From Calidithermus chliarophilus DSM 9957 (GTDB lineage: Bacteria; Deinococcota; Deinococci; Deinococcales; Thermaceae): DNA of 64,000 nucleotides. The notes under the pieces are model-generated. The model was not told the DNA's origin. It made no database searches and was given only the letters and a program-made list of their open reading frames with translations. Shown one piece after another: positions 20,595 through 28,721 of this stretch (position 1 is its first letter; each line of letters opens with the position of its first letter). Both the position numbers and the translations under genes were made by a program. The DNA lies in NCBI RefSeq assembly GCF_000430045.1, contig NZ_KE387027.1:349901-413900 (forward strand), read 5' to 3'.

Positions 20595-21782
20595 CTACTC
20601 GAGCGCGTTGAGGCCGGTGATGTCGCGCCCCAGGATCAGGGTGTGGATGTCGTGGGTGCCCTCGTAGGTGTCCACGGTCTCGAGGTTGAGCATGTGGCGG
20701 ATGGCGTGGTACTCGAGGGTGATGCCGCTGCCGCCCAGGATTTCCCGCGCCGAGCGGGCGGCGTTCAGGGCGGCGCGCACGTTGTCGCGCTTGCCGATGC
20801 TCACCTGCTGGGGGCGCAGCTTGCCCGCGTCCTTGAGCTGGGCTAAGCGCCAGGCCACCAGCAGGCCCTTGGTGTGGTCACTGAGCATGCGCACCAGCTT
20901 CTCCTGCACCAGTTGGCGGCTGCCGATGGGCTTGCCGAAGGTGGTGCGGGTCTGGGCGAAGCTCAGGGCTTCGGTGTAGACGGCCTCGAGCGCCCCCAGC
21001 GCCCCCCAGGCGATGCCGAAGCGGGCCTGGGTCAGGCAGGAGAGCGGCCCCTTGAGCCCCTGCACGCCGGGCAGCATGGCGCTGGCGGGGACGCGCACGT
21101 CCTCGAGCACCAGCTCGCTCGTCACCGAGGCCCGCAGCGAGGCCTTGTGCCCCACCTCGTTGGCCTTGAAGCCGGGGGTGTCGGTGGGGACGATGAAGCC
21201 GCGCACCACGCCCGCGTCGTCCTTGGCCCAGACGATGGCGAGGTGGGCCAGGTTGCCGTTGGTGATCCACATCTTGGTGCCGCTGAGCACGTAGCCGTCG
21301 CCGTCCTTGCGGGCGCGGGTCTTCATGTTGCCGTCGGGGTCGCTGCCGCCGTCGGGCTCGGTGAGGCCGAAGCAGCCCACCATCTCGCCCGTGGCCAGCC
21401 GGGGCAGGTACTCGCGCTTTTGCTCCTCGGAGCCGAAGGCGTAGATGGGATACATCACCAGCGAGCTCTGCACGCTGCAGAAACTGCGCAGGCCGGAATC
21501 GACGCGCTCGAGCTCGTAGGCGATGAGGCCGTAGGCCGCGCTCGAGACCCCCGCCCCGCCGTACTCGGCGGGGATGGTGGGGCCTAAGAAGCCCATCTCC
21601 CCGAAGCGCCGGATCAGGTGGGTGGGGAAGGTGCCCTCCTCCCACCACTGCCCGATGTGGGGCAGGGCTACGTCGTCGAGGAAGCGTCTTGAGGAGCGCT
21701 GGATCTCGCGCTCTTCGGGGGTGAGGAGTTCGAAGAGGCCCAGGTAGTCGAGCATCTGGGTGCCGCTGGGGGTCGTGACCAT
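20595..21782 (-). CDS. gcdH: Glutaryl-CoA dehydrogenase
   Basis: The 395-residue acyl-CoA dehydrogenase has the glutaryl-CoA branch features ARFGIAWGALGALE and the C-terminal YEGTHDIHTLILGRDITGL with the catalytic base Glu374. FAD-binding GLTEPDGGSDP and KMWITNG segments are present. It converts glutaryl-CoA to crotonyl-CoA and CO2 in lysine/tryptophan degradation. The ATG at 21782 lies 6 nt from TAAAAT, so the mRNA should be leaderless; no Shine-Dalgarno is seen. It is divergent from ade. Confidence 0.93.
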   Translation of the reverse strand: MVTTPSGTQMLDYLGLFELLTPEEREIQRSSRRFLDDVALPHIGQWWEEGTFPTHLIRRFGEMGFLGPTIPAEYGGAGVSSAAYGLIAYELERVDSGLRSFCSVQSSLVMYPIYAFGSEEQKREYLPRLATGEMVGCFGLTEPDGGSDPDGNMKTRARKDGDGYVLSGTKMWITNGNLAHLAIVWAKDDAGVVRGFIVPTDTPGFKANEVGHKASLRASVTSELVLEDVRVPASAMLPGVQGLKGPLSCLTQARFGIAWGALGALEAVYTEALSFAQTRTTFGKPIGSRQLVQEKLVRMLSDHTKGLLVAWRLAQLKDAGKLRPQQVSIGKRDNVRAALNAARSAREILGGSGITLEYHAIRHMLNLETVDTYEGTHDIHTLILGRDITGLNALE

Positions 21783-21788
21783 GCCCCG

Positions 21789-21794
21789 ATTTTA
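21789..21794 (-). promoter_or_regulatory. -10 box TAAAAT of gcdH (leaderless)
   Basis: Six nucleotides separate the hexamer from the ATG. This spacing places the transcription start at the start codon. Confidence 0.6.
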
Positions 21795-21866
21795 GCCCCT
21801 GGGCCAGGGGCATTCGCCCGGGCCGCCTGCTTGGCCCCGAGCTACTTCCGGGCCGGAGTCTCCCGT

Positions 21867-21872
21867 TAGAAT
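21867..21872 (+). promoter_or_regulatory. -10 box TAGAAT of ade (leaderless)
   Basis: Five nucleotides separate TAGAAT from the ATG at 21878. No ribosome binding site is present. Confidence 0.6.
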
Positions 21873-21877
21873 GCGCT

Positions 21878-23599
21878 ATGCAGCGCGAAACGCTGATCCG
21901 TCTTCTCGAGGTCGCGCGGGGCGACGCCCCCGCCGACTTAGTGCTGGGCAACGCGCGGGTGCTCAACGTGTTCACCGGGGAGGTCTACCCGGCTGCGGTG
22001 GCGATCGCCGGCGGGTTCATCGCCGGGGTGGGGGAGGGCTACGTGGGCCGCGAGGTGCACGACCTGGGCGGGCGCTTCCTGGTGCCCGGCCTCATCGACA
22101 CCCACATCCACATCGAGTCCACGCTGACGCTGCCCTACGAGCTGGCCCGGGTCATCGTGCCCAAGGGGACCACCACGCTCGTCGCCGACCCCCACGAGAT
22201 CGCCAACGTGTGCGGCCTCGAGGGCGTGCGCTTCCTGCTCGAGGCCTCCGAGGGCCTGCCGCTGGACTGCCTGTTCATGCTGCCCTCCTGCGTGCCCGCG
22301 AGCCCGTTCTCCAGCAGCGGGGCGGTGCTCGAGGCCGCCGACCTCCTGAAGCTGTGGGGCACCCACCCCCGCATCCTGGGCCTGGCCGAGTTCATGAACG
22401 TGCCCGGCGCGGTGCTCGGTGACCCGCAGTGCCTCGACAAGCTGATGGCCTTCCAGGGGGAGCGCATCGACGGGCACGCGCCCGGCCTGGGCGGGAAGTG
22501 GCTCCAGGCCTACGCCGCCGCCGGGCCCGCAACCGACCACGAGTCCACGAGCGCCGAGGAGGCGCTGGGCAAGTTGCGGGCCGGGATCCACGTGCTGGTG
22601 CGCGAGGGCACCGTGACCCGCGACCTCGAGGCCCTCCTGCCGGTGATCAACGAGAAGACCGCCCCGCGCATGGCCTTCTGCACCGACGACCGCCACCCCG
22701 AGGACCTGCTCGACGAGGGCCACCTCGACTTCGTGGTGCGGCGGGCGGTCAAGCTCGGGCTGGACCCGGTCACCGCCATCCAGATGGCGACGCTGGGGGC
22801 CGCCAACGCCCACCGCCTGCGCGACCGGGGGGCCATCGCGCCGGGCCGGCGGGCCGACTTGGTGGTGACGAGCCGCCTCGAGGACTTCCGCGCCGAGCGG
22901 GTCTACTCGGCGGGGCGCTGGGTGGCCGAGCACGGCGAGCCGGTGGGCGAGTGGCTGCGCCCGCAGGCCGACCCGCGCCGGGTGTCCGACACCGTGCGCC
23001 TCGACCTGGACTGCATCTCGCTGGACATCCCGGCCCAGGGGAGGGGGGTGCGGGCCATCGGGGTCATCCCGCGGAAGGTGGTGACCGAGGAACGCGTCCG
23101 CCCGGCCCGCATCGTGGACGGGCTGGCCCAGGCCGACCCCGAGAACGACCTGCTCAAGCTGGCGGTGGTCAACCGCTACGGCGGGCAGGGGGTGGGGCTG
23201 GGCTTCGTGCACGGGCTGGGCCTGCGGCGCGGGGCCATCGCCGGGACCGTGGGCCACGACAGCCACAACCTCACCTGCGCCGGCGCCGACGACGAGTCCA
23301 TGCGCACCGCCATGCGGGCCCTGGCCGAGGTGGGCGGGGGCTACGCGGTGGCGCTGGGCAAGGAGGTGCTGGCCCTCACCCCCCTCCCCATCGCCGGGCT
23401 GATGAGCGACAGGCCCATGCCCGAGGTCCGCGCCCAGATGGAGCGCCTGCTGGCCGCCACCAAGCAACTCGGCACCACCCTGCACGACCCCATGATGCAC
23501 GTGGCCTTCCTGCCGCTCGAGGTCATCCCCAAGCTCAAGCTCACCGACAAGGGGCTGGTGGACGTGGAGAAGTTCGGCTTCGTGAGCTTGTGGGTGTGA
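21878..23599 (+). CDS. ade: Adenine deaminase
   Basis: A 573-residue amidohydrolase that deaminates adenine to hypoxanthine for purine salvage. The metal motif GLIDTHIHIEST (H76, H78), LVADPHEIANVCG, the FCTDDRHPEDL segment and GTVGHDSHN in the C-terminal domain identify the Ade family. Length is normal. Its stop overlaps the ATG of the following kinase gene (TGATG), so the two are co-transcribed. Confidence 0.94.
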   Translation: MQRETLIRLLEVARGDAPADLVLGNARVLNVFTGEVYPAAVAIAGGFIAGVGEGYVGREVHDLGGRFLVPGLIDTHIHIESTLTLPYELARVIVPKGTTTLVADPHEIANVCGLEGVRFLLEASEGLPLDCLFMLPSCVPASPFSSSGAVLEAADLLKLWGTHPRILGLAEFMNVPGAVLGDPQCLDKLMAFQGERIDGHAPGLGGKWLQAYAAAGPATDHESTSAEEALGKLRAGIHVLVREGTVTRDLEALLPVINEKTAPRMAFCTDDRHPEDLLDEGHLDFVVRRAVKLGLDPVTAIQMATLGAANAHRLRDRGAIAPGRRADLVVTSRLEDFRAERVYSAGRWVAEHGEPVGEWLRPQADPRRVSDTVRLDLDCISLDIPAQGRGVRAIGVIPRKVVTEERVRPARIVDGLAQADPENDLLKLAVVNRYGGQGVGLGFVHGLGLRRGAIAGTVGHDSHNLTCAGADDESMRTAMRALAEVGGGYAVALGKEVLALTPLPIAGLMSDRPMPEVRAQMERLLAATKQLGTTLHDPMMHVAFLPLEVIPKLKLTDKGLVDVEKFGFVSLWV

Positions 23600-24402
23600 T
23601 GCTCGAGCAACTTCCTGAGGCGATAGCGCGACGGCTCGAGGGATACCAAGCCGAGCCGATCTCGATGGGAATGTCCGGCGCAGGCGTTTACCGGCTGCGT
23701 CAACCGGGTGCGACCGGCTTGATCCTCAAGGTGCAACCCCAATCGGACGACCCCGATCCGGGGTTCCGACTGGCTTCAGAAGCAGAGAAAATGCGCTGGC
23801 TCTCGGCCTGGGTTCCGGTGCCACAGGTGCTCGAGTTCTGCCAGCAGGACGGCTCGGAATACATGCTGATGAGCGAAGTCGCGGGGCGTAGCGGGGCCGA
23901 AGACTGGCCGTCGGAGGAGCGGGCTCGAGTGGTCGTGGCAATTGCCGAGGCGCTCAAGCGGCTTCACTCGACCCCCGTCGAGCAGTGTCCCTTCGATCAG
24001 CGGCTCGAGACCAAGATCGCCCAGGCCCGGCGGCGCACCGAACTCGGGCTGGTGAACCTCGAGGATTTCGACGAAAGGTGGCAGGGCAAGTCAGCGGAGG
24101 AGTTGCTCGAGGTGCTGCTCGAGACGCGGCCCGCCGACGAGGATTGGGTGGTCTGCCACGGGGATTACTGCCTGCCCAACGTCTTACTCGAGCAGGGCAA
24201 GCTCAGCGGGTTGGTTGACCTGGGACGGGCTGGGATTGCTGACCGCTACCAAGACCTCGCCCTGATGACCCGCAGCCTCACCTCTGACCTCAACCCGCAG
24301 TTTGGCGAAGGCTGGGACCGGGTGTTTCTCGAGGCCTACGGCATCCCCCAGCCCGACTGGGAGAGGATCAAGTTTTACCGTCTGCTGGACGAGTTTTTCT
24401 AG
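23599..24402 (+). CDS. APH(3')-like aminoglycoside phosphotransferase
   Basis: This 267-residue kinase resembles APH(3') enzymes (about 264 residues) over its length: SGAGVYRL near residue 27, Lys44 in ILKVQP, catalytic loop CHGDYCLPNVLL with Asp189 and Asn194, metal Asp207 in LVDLGRAGIADRYQDLAL, and the C-terminal FYRLLDEFF typical of this group. The known reaction is ATP-dependent 3'-O-phosphorylation of kanamycin-type drugs; the true substrate here is unproved. I chose the ATG at 23599, overlapping the ade stop. It ends 4 nt inside the convergent HDAC-family gene. Confidence 0.85.
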   Translation: MLEQLPEAIARRLEGYQAEPISMGMSGAGVYRLRQPGATGLILKVQPQSDDPDPGFRLASEAEKMRWLSAWVPVPQVLEFCQQDGSEYMLMSEVAGRSGAEDWPSEERARVVVAIAEALKRLHSTPVEQCPFDQRLETKIAQARRRTELGLVNLEDFDERWQGKSAEELLEVLLETRPADEDWVVCHGDYCLPNVLLEQGKLSGLVDLGRAGIADRYQDLALMTRSLTSDLNPQFGEGWDRVFLEAYGIPQPDWERIKFYRLLDEFF

Positions 24403-25292
24403 AGCTTCCCGGCCTGCTCGCGCAGCTCGGCCACGGCCAGGCGGTAGGTTTGGACCCTGGCTGCGGCCAGTAGCCGCAGGTCGCGGTGGTAGCCCCCGCC
24501 GCCCACCACGACCAGCGCGGCGCCGCTCTCCCGTACCCTGCGGTATACCCGGCGGTCGCGCTCGGCCAGGCCCTCCAGGCTCAGGGCCAGGCGGCCCAGG
24601 CGGTCGCCGGCCAGCACGTCCACCCCGGCGTTGAAGAAGACTAGATCGGGGCGGGAGGCGAAGGCGTGCTCGAGGGCGGGCTCGAGCGCCGCCAGGTAGT
24701 CCGCGTCGCCGGTGCCGTCCGGGAGGGCTACGTCGAGGTCGCTCCGTTCCTTGGCCTGGGGGTAGTTGTGCTGGGCGTGGACCGAGAGGGTGAACACCGA
24801 GGGGTCGTCCTGGAAGAAGACGGCGGTGCCGTTGCCCTGGTGCACGTCGAGGTCGGCCACCAGCACCCGCCCGGTGAAGCCTTTGGCACGCGCCTTGGCG
24901 ACGGCCACCGCCACGTCGTTGAACAGGCTGTAGCCCTCGGCGTGGGCGGGGTAGGCGTGGTGGGTTCCGCCGCCCAGGTTGAGGCCCAGGCCCCCCTGCA
25001 GGGCGTCCTCGAGCGCCGCCAGCGTGCCCCCCGCCGAGTACAGGGCGCGTTGCAGCGTCTCCGGGCCGAAGGGCCGGCCCAGCCGCAGGGTCTCGGCGCG
25101 GGTGAGCCCGTCGTTGAAGACGTGGTGCAGGTAGGCCTCGTGGTGGGCCAGGGCCAGCTCCTCACGCAGCACGGCGGGCGCGGGGTGGAGCTCGAGCACC
25201 CCCTCCAGCCCCTCACGCATCGCGTTCCACAGGGGGGCAAAGCCCGGTGCGAGGGGCAGGCTGAGCGCGGCGCTGTAGGCCCTGGGCTTCAC
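24399..25292 (-). CDS. Histone-deacetylase-family protein (single domain)
   Basis: A 297-residue arginase-fold deacetylase. LNLGGGTHHAYPAHAEGYSLFNDVAVA and ADLDVHQGNGTA give the zinc-site residues, and VVVGGGGYHRD lies near the C-terminus. Such bacterial proteins deacetylate proteins, polyamines or small amides; the substrate is unknown. The GTG start at 25292 follows AGGA and lies 8 nt behind lplA. The frame extends far upstream, but that part is a shadow of lplA. It is the third gene of a leftward lplB-lplA-hdac operon and a second family member, acuC, lies 1.3 kb away. Confidence 0.85.
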   Translation of the reverse strand: MKPRAYSAALSLPLAPGFAPLWNAMREGLEGVLELHPAPAVLREELALAHHEAYLHHVFNDGLTRAETLRLGRPFGPETLQRALYSAGGTLAALEDALQGGLGLNLGGGTHHAYPAHAEGYSLFNDVAVAVAKARAKGFTGRVLVADLDVHQGNGTAVFFQDDPSVFTLSVHAQHNYPQAKERSDLDVALPDGTGDADYLAALEPALEHAFASRPDLVFFNAGVDVLAGDRLGRLALSLEGLAERDRRVYRRVRESGAALVVVGGGGYHRDLRLLAAARVQTYRLAVAELREQAGKL

Positions 25293-25300
25293 CGCTGTTC

Positions 25301-26077
25301 CTAGGGGATGATGTGGACCCACTCTCGGGTGCCGAACTTGCTCTCCACCAGCGCGTGGGCGGCCTCGAGCTCCTGTGGCTTCAGGGCGTCCTGGCGCAGC
25401 CCGTGCAGGCTGTCGAAGGTCTCGACCATGCGGTCGATGACCGCCTCGCGGGGCAGGCCAGTCTGCGAGCGCAAGGGGTCCACCCGCTTCTGGGCGCTGG
25501 TCTGGCCCTTGTCGGAGAGCTTTTCGCGCCCGATCCGCAGCACCTGCACCATCTTGGCCGCGTCGATGTCGTAGGCCATGGTGACGTGGTGCAGCACCGC
25601 CCCGCCCCGGCGGGTCTGGGCGGCCCCGGCGATCTTGCCGCCCTCGCTGGTGATGTCGTTGATGGGCTGGTACCAGGCTTTGACGCCCAGCGACTTCAGC
25701 GCCTCGAGCACCCAGGCGTCCATGAAGGCGTAGGACTCCTGGAAGCTCATCCCCGCCACCAGCTCCTGCGGCGCGTAGAGGGAGTAGGTGATGGTGTTGC
25801 CCGGCTCGATGAACATGGCCCCGCCCCCGGTGATGCGCCGCACCACGCTCATGCGGTGGCGCTCGAGGCCCTCGGGGTCCACCTCGTTCTTCACCGACTG
25901 GTAGCGCCCGATCACCACCGCCGGGCCGCCCCACTCCCAGATGCGCACCGTGGGCCGGCGCCGCCCCGCCCCCACCTCGTAGATGAGCACCTCGTCGAGC
26001 GCCATGTGCAGCGCAGGGCTCATCGGGCCGTCGCGCAGCAATTGCCAGTCGTAGTCCTTCCAGCCGGTGCGGCTCAT
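25301..26077 (-). CDS. lplA: Lipoate-protein ligase A, catalytic domain (bipartite type)
   Basis: The 258-residue LplA/LipB/BirA-fold protein has RRITGGGAMFIEPGNTITYS (the RRxxGGGAV-type motif) and the lysine in SEGGKIAGAAQTRRGGAVLHH. It activates and transfers lipoate to E2 and GcvH proteins. It lacks the C-terminal accessory domain of E. coli LplA; a separate gene for that domain overlaps its start by 4 nt. This matches the split LplA/LplB enzyme described in Thermoplasma. Confidence 0.9.
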   Translation of the reverse strand: MSRTGWKDYDWQLLRDGPMSPALHMALDEVLIYEVGAGRRRPTVRIWEWGGPAVVIGRYQSVKNEVDPEGLERHRMSVVRRITGGGAMFIEPGNTITYSLYAPQELVAGMSFQESYAFMDAWVLEALKSLGVKAWYQPINDITSEGGKIAGAAQTRRGGAVLHHVTMAYDIDAAKMVQVLRIGREKLSDKGQTSAQKRVDPLRSQTGLPREAVIDRMVETFDSLHGLRQDALKPQELEAAHALVESKFGTREWVHIIP

Positions 26078-26349
26078 GCCAGCGCCTTCCTCACCGCCAC
26101 CGCGACGGCCTCGGGCGAAAAGCCCAGCATCACCACCTCCGGCCCCAGCGCGGCCTGGACCCGGCCTGCGATCTCGGCCTCGGTGGCCTCCCGCGGCAGC
26201 CCCTCGAGCGCCCCGTTGATGGCCTCCAGCGCCTCCTCGGGCTCCAAAAAGAAGTCCCCGCTCACCTGCACCCGCGCCAGGTGGCCGTCCTCGAGCTCGA
26301 GGTCCACCACCACCAGCTTTCCCCCCGGAGTTTTATATTCCCCGTGCAT
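26074..26349 (-). CDS. lplB: LplB, accessory domain of bipartite lipoate-protein ligase
   Basis: A 91-residue protein, MHGEYKTPGGKLVVVDLELEDG onward, with VSGDFFLEPEEALEAINGALEG as in the C-terminal domain of LplA. In archaeal split enzymes LplB is needed for lipoate activation. GGAGGGAAGT precedes the ATG at 26349. A longer frame reaching 27252 is a shadow of acuC and repeat DNA. Its TGA overlaps the lplA ATG. Confidence 0.85.
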   Translation of the reverse strand: MHGEYKTPGGKLVVVDLELEDGHLARVQVSGDFFLEPEEALEAINGALEGLPREATEAEIAGRVQAALGPEVVMLGFSPEAVAVAVRKALA

Positions 26350-26439
26350 ACTTCCCTCCTGCCGGACCCACCCGGCACGACCAAGCTCCAGGCTATGCAG
26401 GAGGGGCGGGAGTGAATGTGTATCAGGGGGGGTATGGCT

Positions 26440-26630
26440 TGTAGCGGGCGTACGCGTTGCGTCGTACGCAAGACGCCAAACGCCAAACGCCCAACGCCCT
26501 TTGTTTACCCCCCTTAGCAAGGGGGGCTGGGGGGATACCCCTCCCCGCCGGCGGGTGCGAGCCACGAGTTGACGGCTGATAGCTGATAGCTGACCGCTGA
26601 GGGCTGAAAGCTGCCGGCTGACCGCTAACC
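26440..26630. repeat. Compound heptad-repeat element, forward orientation
   Basis: Order: GCGTACG and GACGCCA-type heptads, CCTTTGTTTA, hairpin CCCCCCTT-AGC-AAGGGGGG (26508-26526), CTGGGGGGATA, CCCCTCCCCGCC, CCACGAG, then eight GCTGANN units in phase up to the acuC stop (GCTGATA, GCTGACC, GCTGAGG and others). It fills nearly all of the 281-bp gap between acuC and lplB. I see nothing else in it. Confidence 0.88.
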
Positions 26631-27767
26631 TCACTTCCAATACGGCTGCACCGTTTCCAGCAGCCGCCGTGCGATCTGGCGGTTGTGTTGTTCGATCTGG
26701 GGTTTGCGGGGGATTTCGGGGTAGCAGCGGTCGGGGTCGTGGAGGGTGGGGCTCAGCGGTTCGCGCAGGCGTGGGGTCCAGCGGTCCTGCCAGTCCTGGG
26801 GCAGGGTGTCGGGGAGGGGGAGGTCTTGGAGGACGTGGTAGAGCAGGGCCCACACCCGCACCGCCGCGTCGAAACTGTAGCCGCCGCCCAGGGTGAAGAT
26901 GGCCCTGCCGCCCGCGAAGTCCCGGGCGTACTGGCGCAGCAGGGGGAAGACCTTGGCGTAGGTGTGGGTGGTGAGCAGCAGTTCGGCCAGGGGGTCTTGG
27001 AAGTGGGCGTCGGAGCCGCACTGGATCACCAGCGCGTCGGGGCGGAACCAGGAGAGGGCGGCCTCGCTGACCTGCTGGAAGACCTCGAGGTAGCTCTCGC
27101 CCTCGGTGAAGGGCTCGAGCGGCACGTTGAGCTTGCGCCCCACGCCCGCGCCGCGCCCGATCTCGTGGACGGCCCCGGTGCCGGGGAAGAGGTAGCGCCC
27201 GGACTCGTGGAAGGAGAGGGTGAGCACCTCGGCCTCGTCGTAGTGGATCCACTGCACGCCGTCGCCGTGGTGCACGTCAACGTCCAGGTAGGCCACCCGC
27301 ATCCCGGCCTTGGTGAGGTGGCGAATGGCTACGGAGAGGTCGTTGTAGACGCAGAAGCCCGAGGCCTGGTCGTGCTGGGCGTGGTGCAGGCCGCCGCCCA
27401 GGTGCAGCACCTCGCGGGCCCCGCCCACGACCAGGCGGGCGGCCTCGAGCGCCCCCCCCACCAGCCAGCGGGCCGCGTCGTCCATGCCGGGGAAGACCGG
27501 GGTGTCGCCGGTGCCCAGGCCATAGTGCACCAAGTCGGAGGGCTCCTCGCCCTGGCTGGCGGCCTCCACCCGCCGCACGAAGCGCTCGGCGTGGACGCTC
27601 AGCACGTCCTCGCGGGTGGCCTGCGGGGGCGCGTGGAAATTGGCGGGGTGGCCCAGGCTCGCCAGCAGGTCCAGGAGTATCTCGAGCCGCAGCGGGCTGA
27701 AGGGGTGTTGCGGGCCGAAGGAATACCGCAAGTAACCGGGGTGGTAGACGACCGGCGTCGTGCCCAT
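26631..27767 (-). CDS. acuC: AcuC, acetoin-utilisation-type deacetylase
   Basis: The 378-residue histone-deacetylase-family protein has HLGGGLHHAQHDQASGFCVYNDLSVA and YLDVDVHHGDGVQWIHY zinc-site motifs, and TLGGGYS near residue 297. It is expected to deacetylate acetyl-CoA synthetase or other proteins, as known for Bacillus AcuC. It starts 4 nt after acuB, so the two form an operon. No acuA or acs gene is in the window. Confidence 0.9.
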   Translation of the reverse strand: MGTTPVVYHPGYLRYSFGPQHPFSPLRLEILLDLLASLGHPANFHAPPQATREDVLSVHAERFVRRVEAASQGEEPSDLVHYGLGTGDTPVFPGMDDAARWLVGGALEAARLVVGGAREVLHLGGGLHHAQHDQASGFCVYNDLSVAIRHLTKAGMRVAYLDVDVHHGDGVQWIHYDEAEVLTLSFHESGRYLFPGTGAVHEIGRGAGVGRKLNVPLEPFTEGESYLEVFQQVSEAALSWFRPDALVIQCGSDAHFQDPLAELLLTTHTYAKVFPLLRQYARDFAGGRAIFTLGGGYSFDAAVRVWALLYHVLQDLPLPDTLPQDWQDRWTPRLREPLSPTLHDPDRCYPEIPRKPQIEQHNRQIARRLLETVQPYWK

Positions 27768-27771
27768 GCCT

Positions 27772-28401
27772 TTACACCCAGGGTTTTTCCGGCGGCCACA
27801 GCACCTCGAGCCCCTGCTGGCGCAGCTCCTCGGCCAGGGCGCGGGTGTTCTGGGTGTTGACCCGCAGCACGCTGCGCACCGTGAGGGCGTCCTCGGGATA
27901 GGTGAGCAGCGAGTGCACGTTCACCCCCTGGTCGGCCAGGTAGCCCGTGAGCAGGGCAAGTTGGCCGGGCTCGTCGGGCAGGCGCAGCTCGAGGCGCCCG
28001 CTGGGCTTCTCCACCCCGGTGAGCTTGAGCAGGGCGTCGAGCAGGTCGATGCCCGTGACGATGCCGGTGAGCTGGTCGTTCTCGAGCACCGGCAGGCACC
28101 CGATCTTGCGCGTGCGCATGGTGCGGGCCGCCTCCTCCACCGGGTCCAGGGGATCGGCGGTGATCACCGGCTGGCTCATCACCTGGGCCACCGGGGTATC
28201 GGGAGAGGCCACCGTGCCCCTTGCCAGCGGGCTACAGGCCAGCCGCACGTCGCGGTCGGTGATCACGCCCACCAACCGCCCCTCGCGCAGCACCGGGAGA
28301 TGGCGCACCCGGTTGGCGTACATCAGGTCGTGCGCCTCCTGCAGGCTCAGCCCCTCCGGCACGGTCAGAACCGGGCTGTGCATCACGTCTTTTACGAGCA
28401 T
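27772..28401 (-). CDS. acuB: AcuB-like CBS-pair and ACT-domain protein
   Basis: A 209-residue regulator. MLVKDVMHSPVLTVPEG opens the first CBS domain, VAQVMSQPVITADP the second (about 75-125), and an ACT domain follows at about 136-205 (LELRLPDEPGQLALLTGYLADQGVNVHSL). The arrangement is that of AcuB. It probably senses adenine nucleotides or an amino acid and modulates AcuC; this is inference from family and pairing. TACAGT 9 nt before the ATG suggests a very short leader. Confidence 0.88.
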   Translation of the reverse strand: MLVKDVMHSPVLTVPEGLSLQEAHDLMYANRVRHLPVLREGRLVGVITDRDVRLACSPLARGTVASPDTPVAQVMSQPVITADPLDPVEEAARTMRTRKIGCLPVLENDQLTGIVTGIDLLDALLKLTGVEKPSGRLELRLPDEPGQLALLTGYLADQGVNVHSLLTYPEDALTVRSVLRVNTQNTRALAEELRQQGLEVLWPPEKPWV

Positions 28402-28460
28402 CGTTTCTACACTGTACTCCCTCGAGGGCTGGAGGGCGGGGACAGATGTCGGTGGAGAGC

Positions 28461-28672
28461 GATAAGCGGTCAGCCGTCAGCCATCAGCTCGTGGCTCGTG
28501 GTTTCCCCCTTCCCGTCCCTCCCCGCGTGCGGGGAGAGGTATCCCCCCAGCCCCCCTTGCTAAGGGGGGGAACAAGGCGTCTTGCGTCTTGCGTTTGGCG
28601 TTTGGCGTCTTGCGTTTGGCGTACGACGTACGACCCGCACCCGGCTCTCAGCTATCAGCCATCGGCGTACCA
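28461..28672. repeat. Compound heptad-repeat element, reverse orientation
   Basis: Order is the reverse of the copy at 26440: GTCAGCC and CATCAGC heptads, CTCGTGG units, a CCCTCCCCGC/GCGGGGAG hairpin, GGTATCCCCCCAGC, hairpin CCCCCCTT-GCT-AAGGGGGG (28551-28569), AACAAGGCG, then TTGCGTC, TTTGGCG and GTACGAC heptads. It makes up most of the 320-bp gap between acuB and the small membrane gene, followed by a terminator. Confidence 0.88.
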
Positions 28673-28673
28673 C

Positions 28674-28706
28674 GACAAATAAAGCCCCCGCACCAGCACG
28701 GGGGCT
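28674..28706 (-). terminator. Intrinsic terminator of the small membrane gene
   Basis: On the minus strand an 8-bp stem AGCCCCCG/CGGGGGCT is followed by TTTATTT, 16 bp after the stop codon. Confidence 0.75.
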
Positions 28707-28721
28707 GGGACGCGGGGCAAT

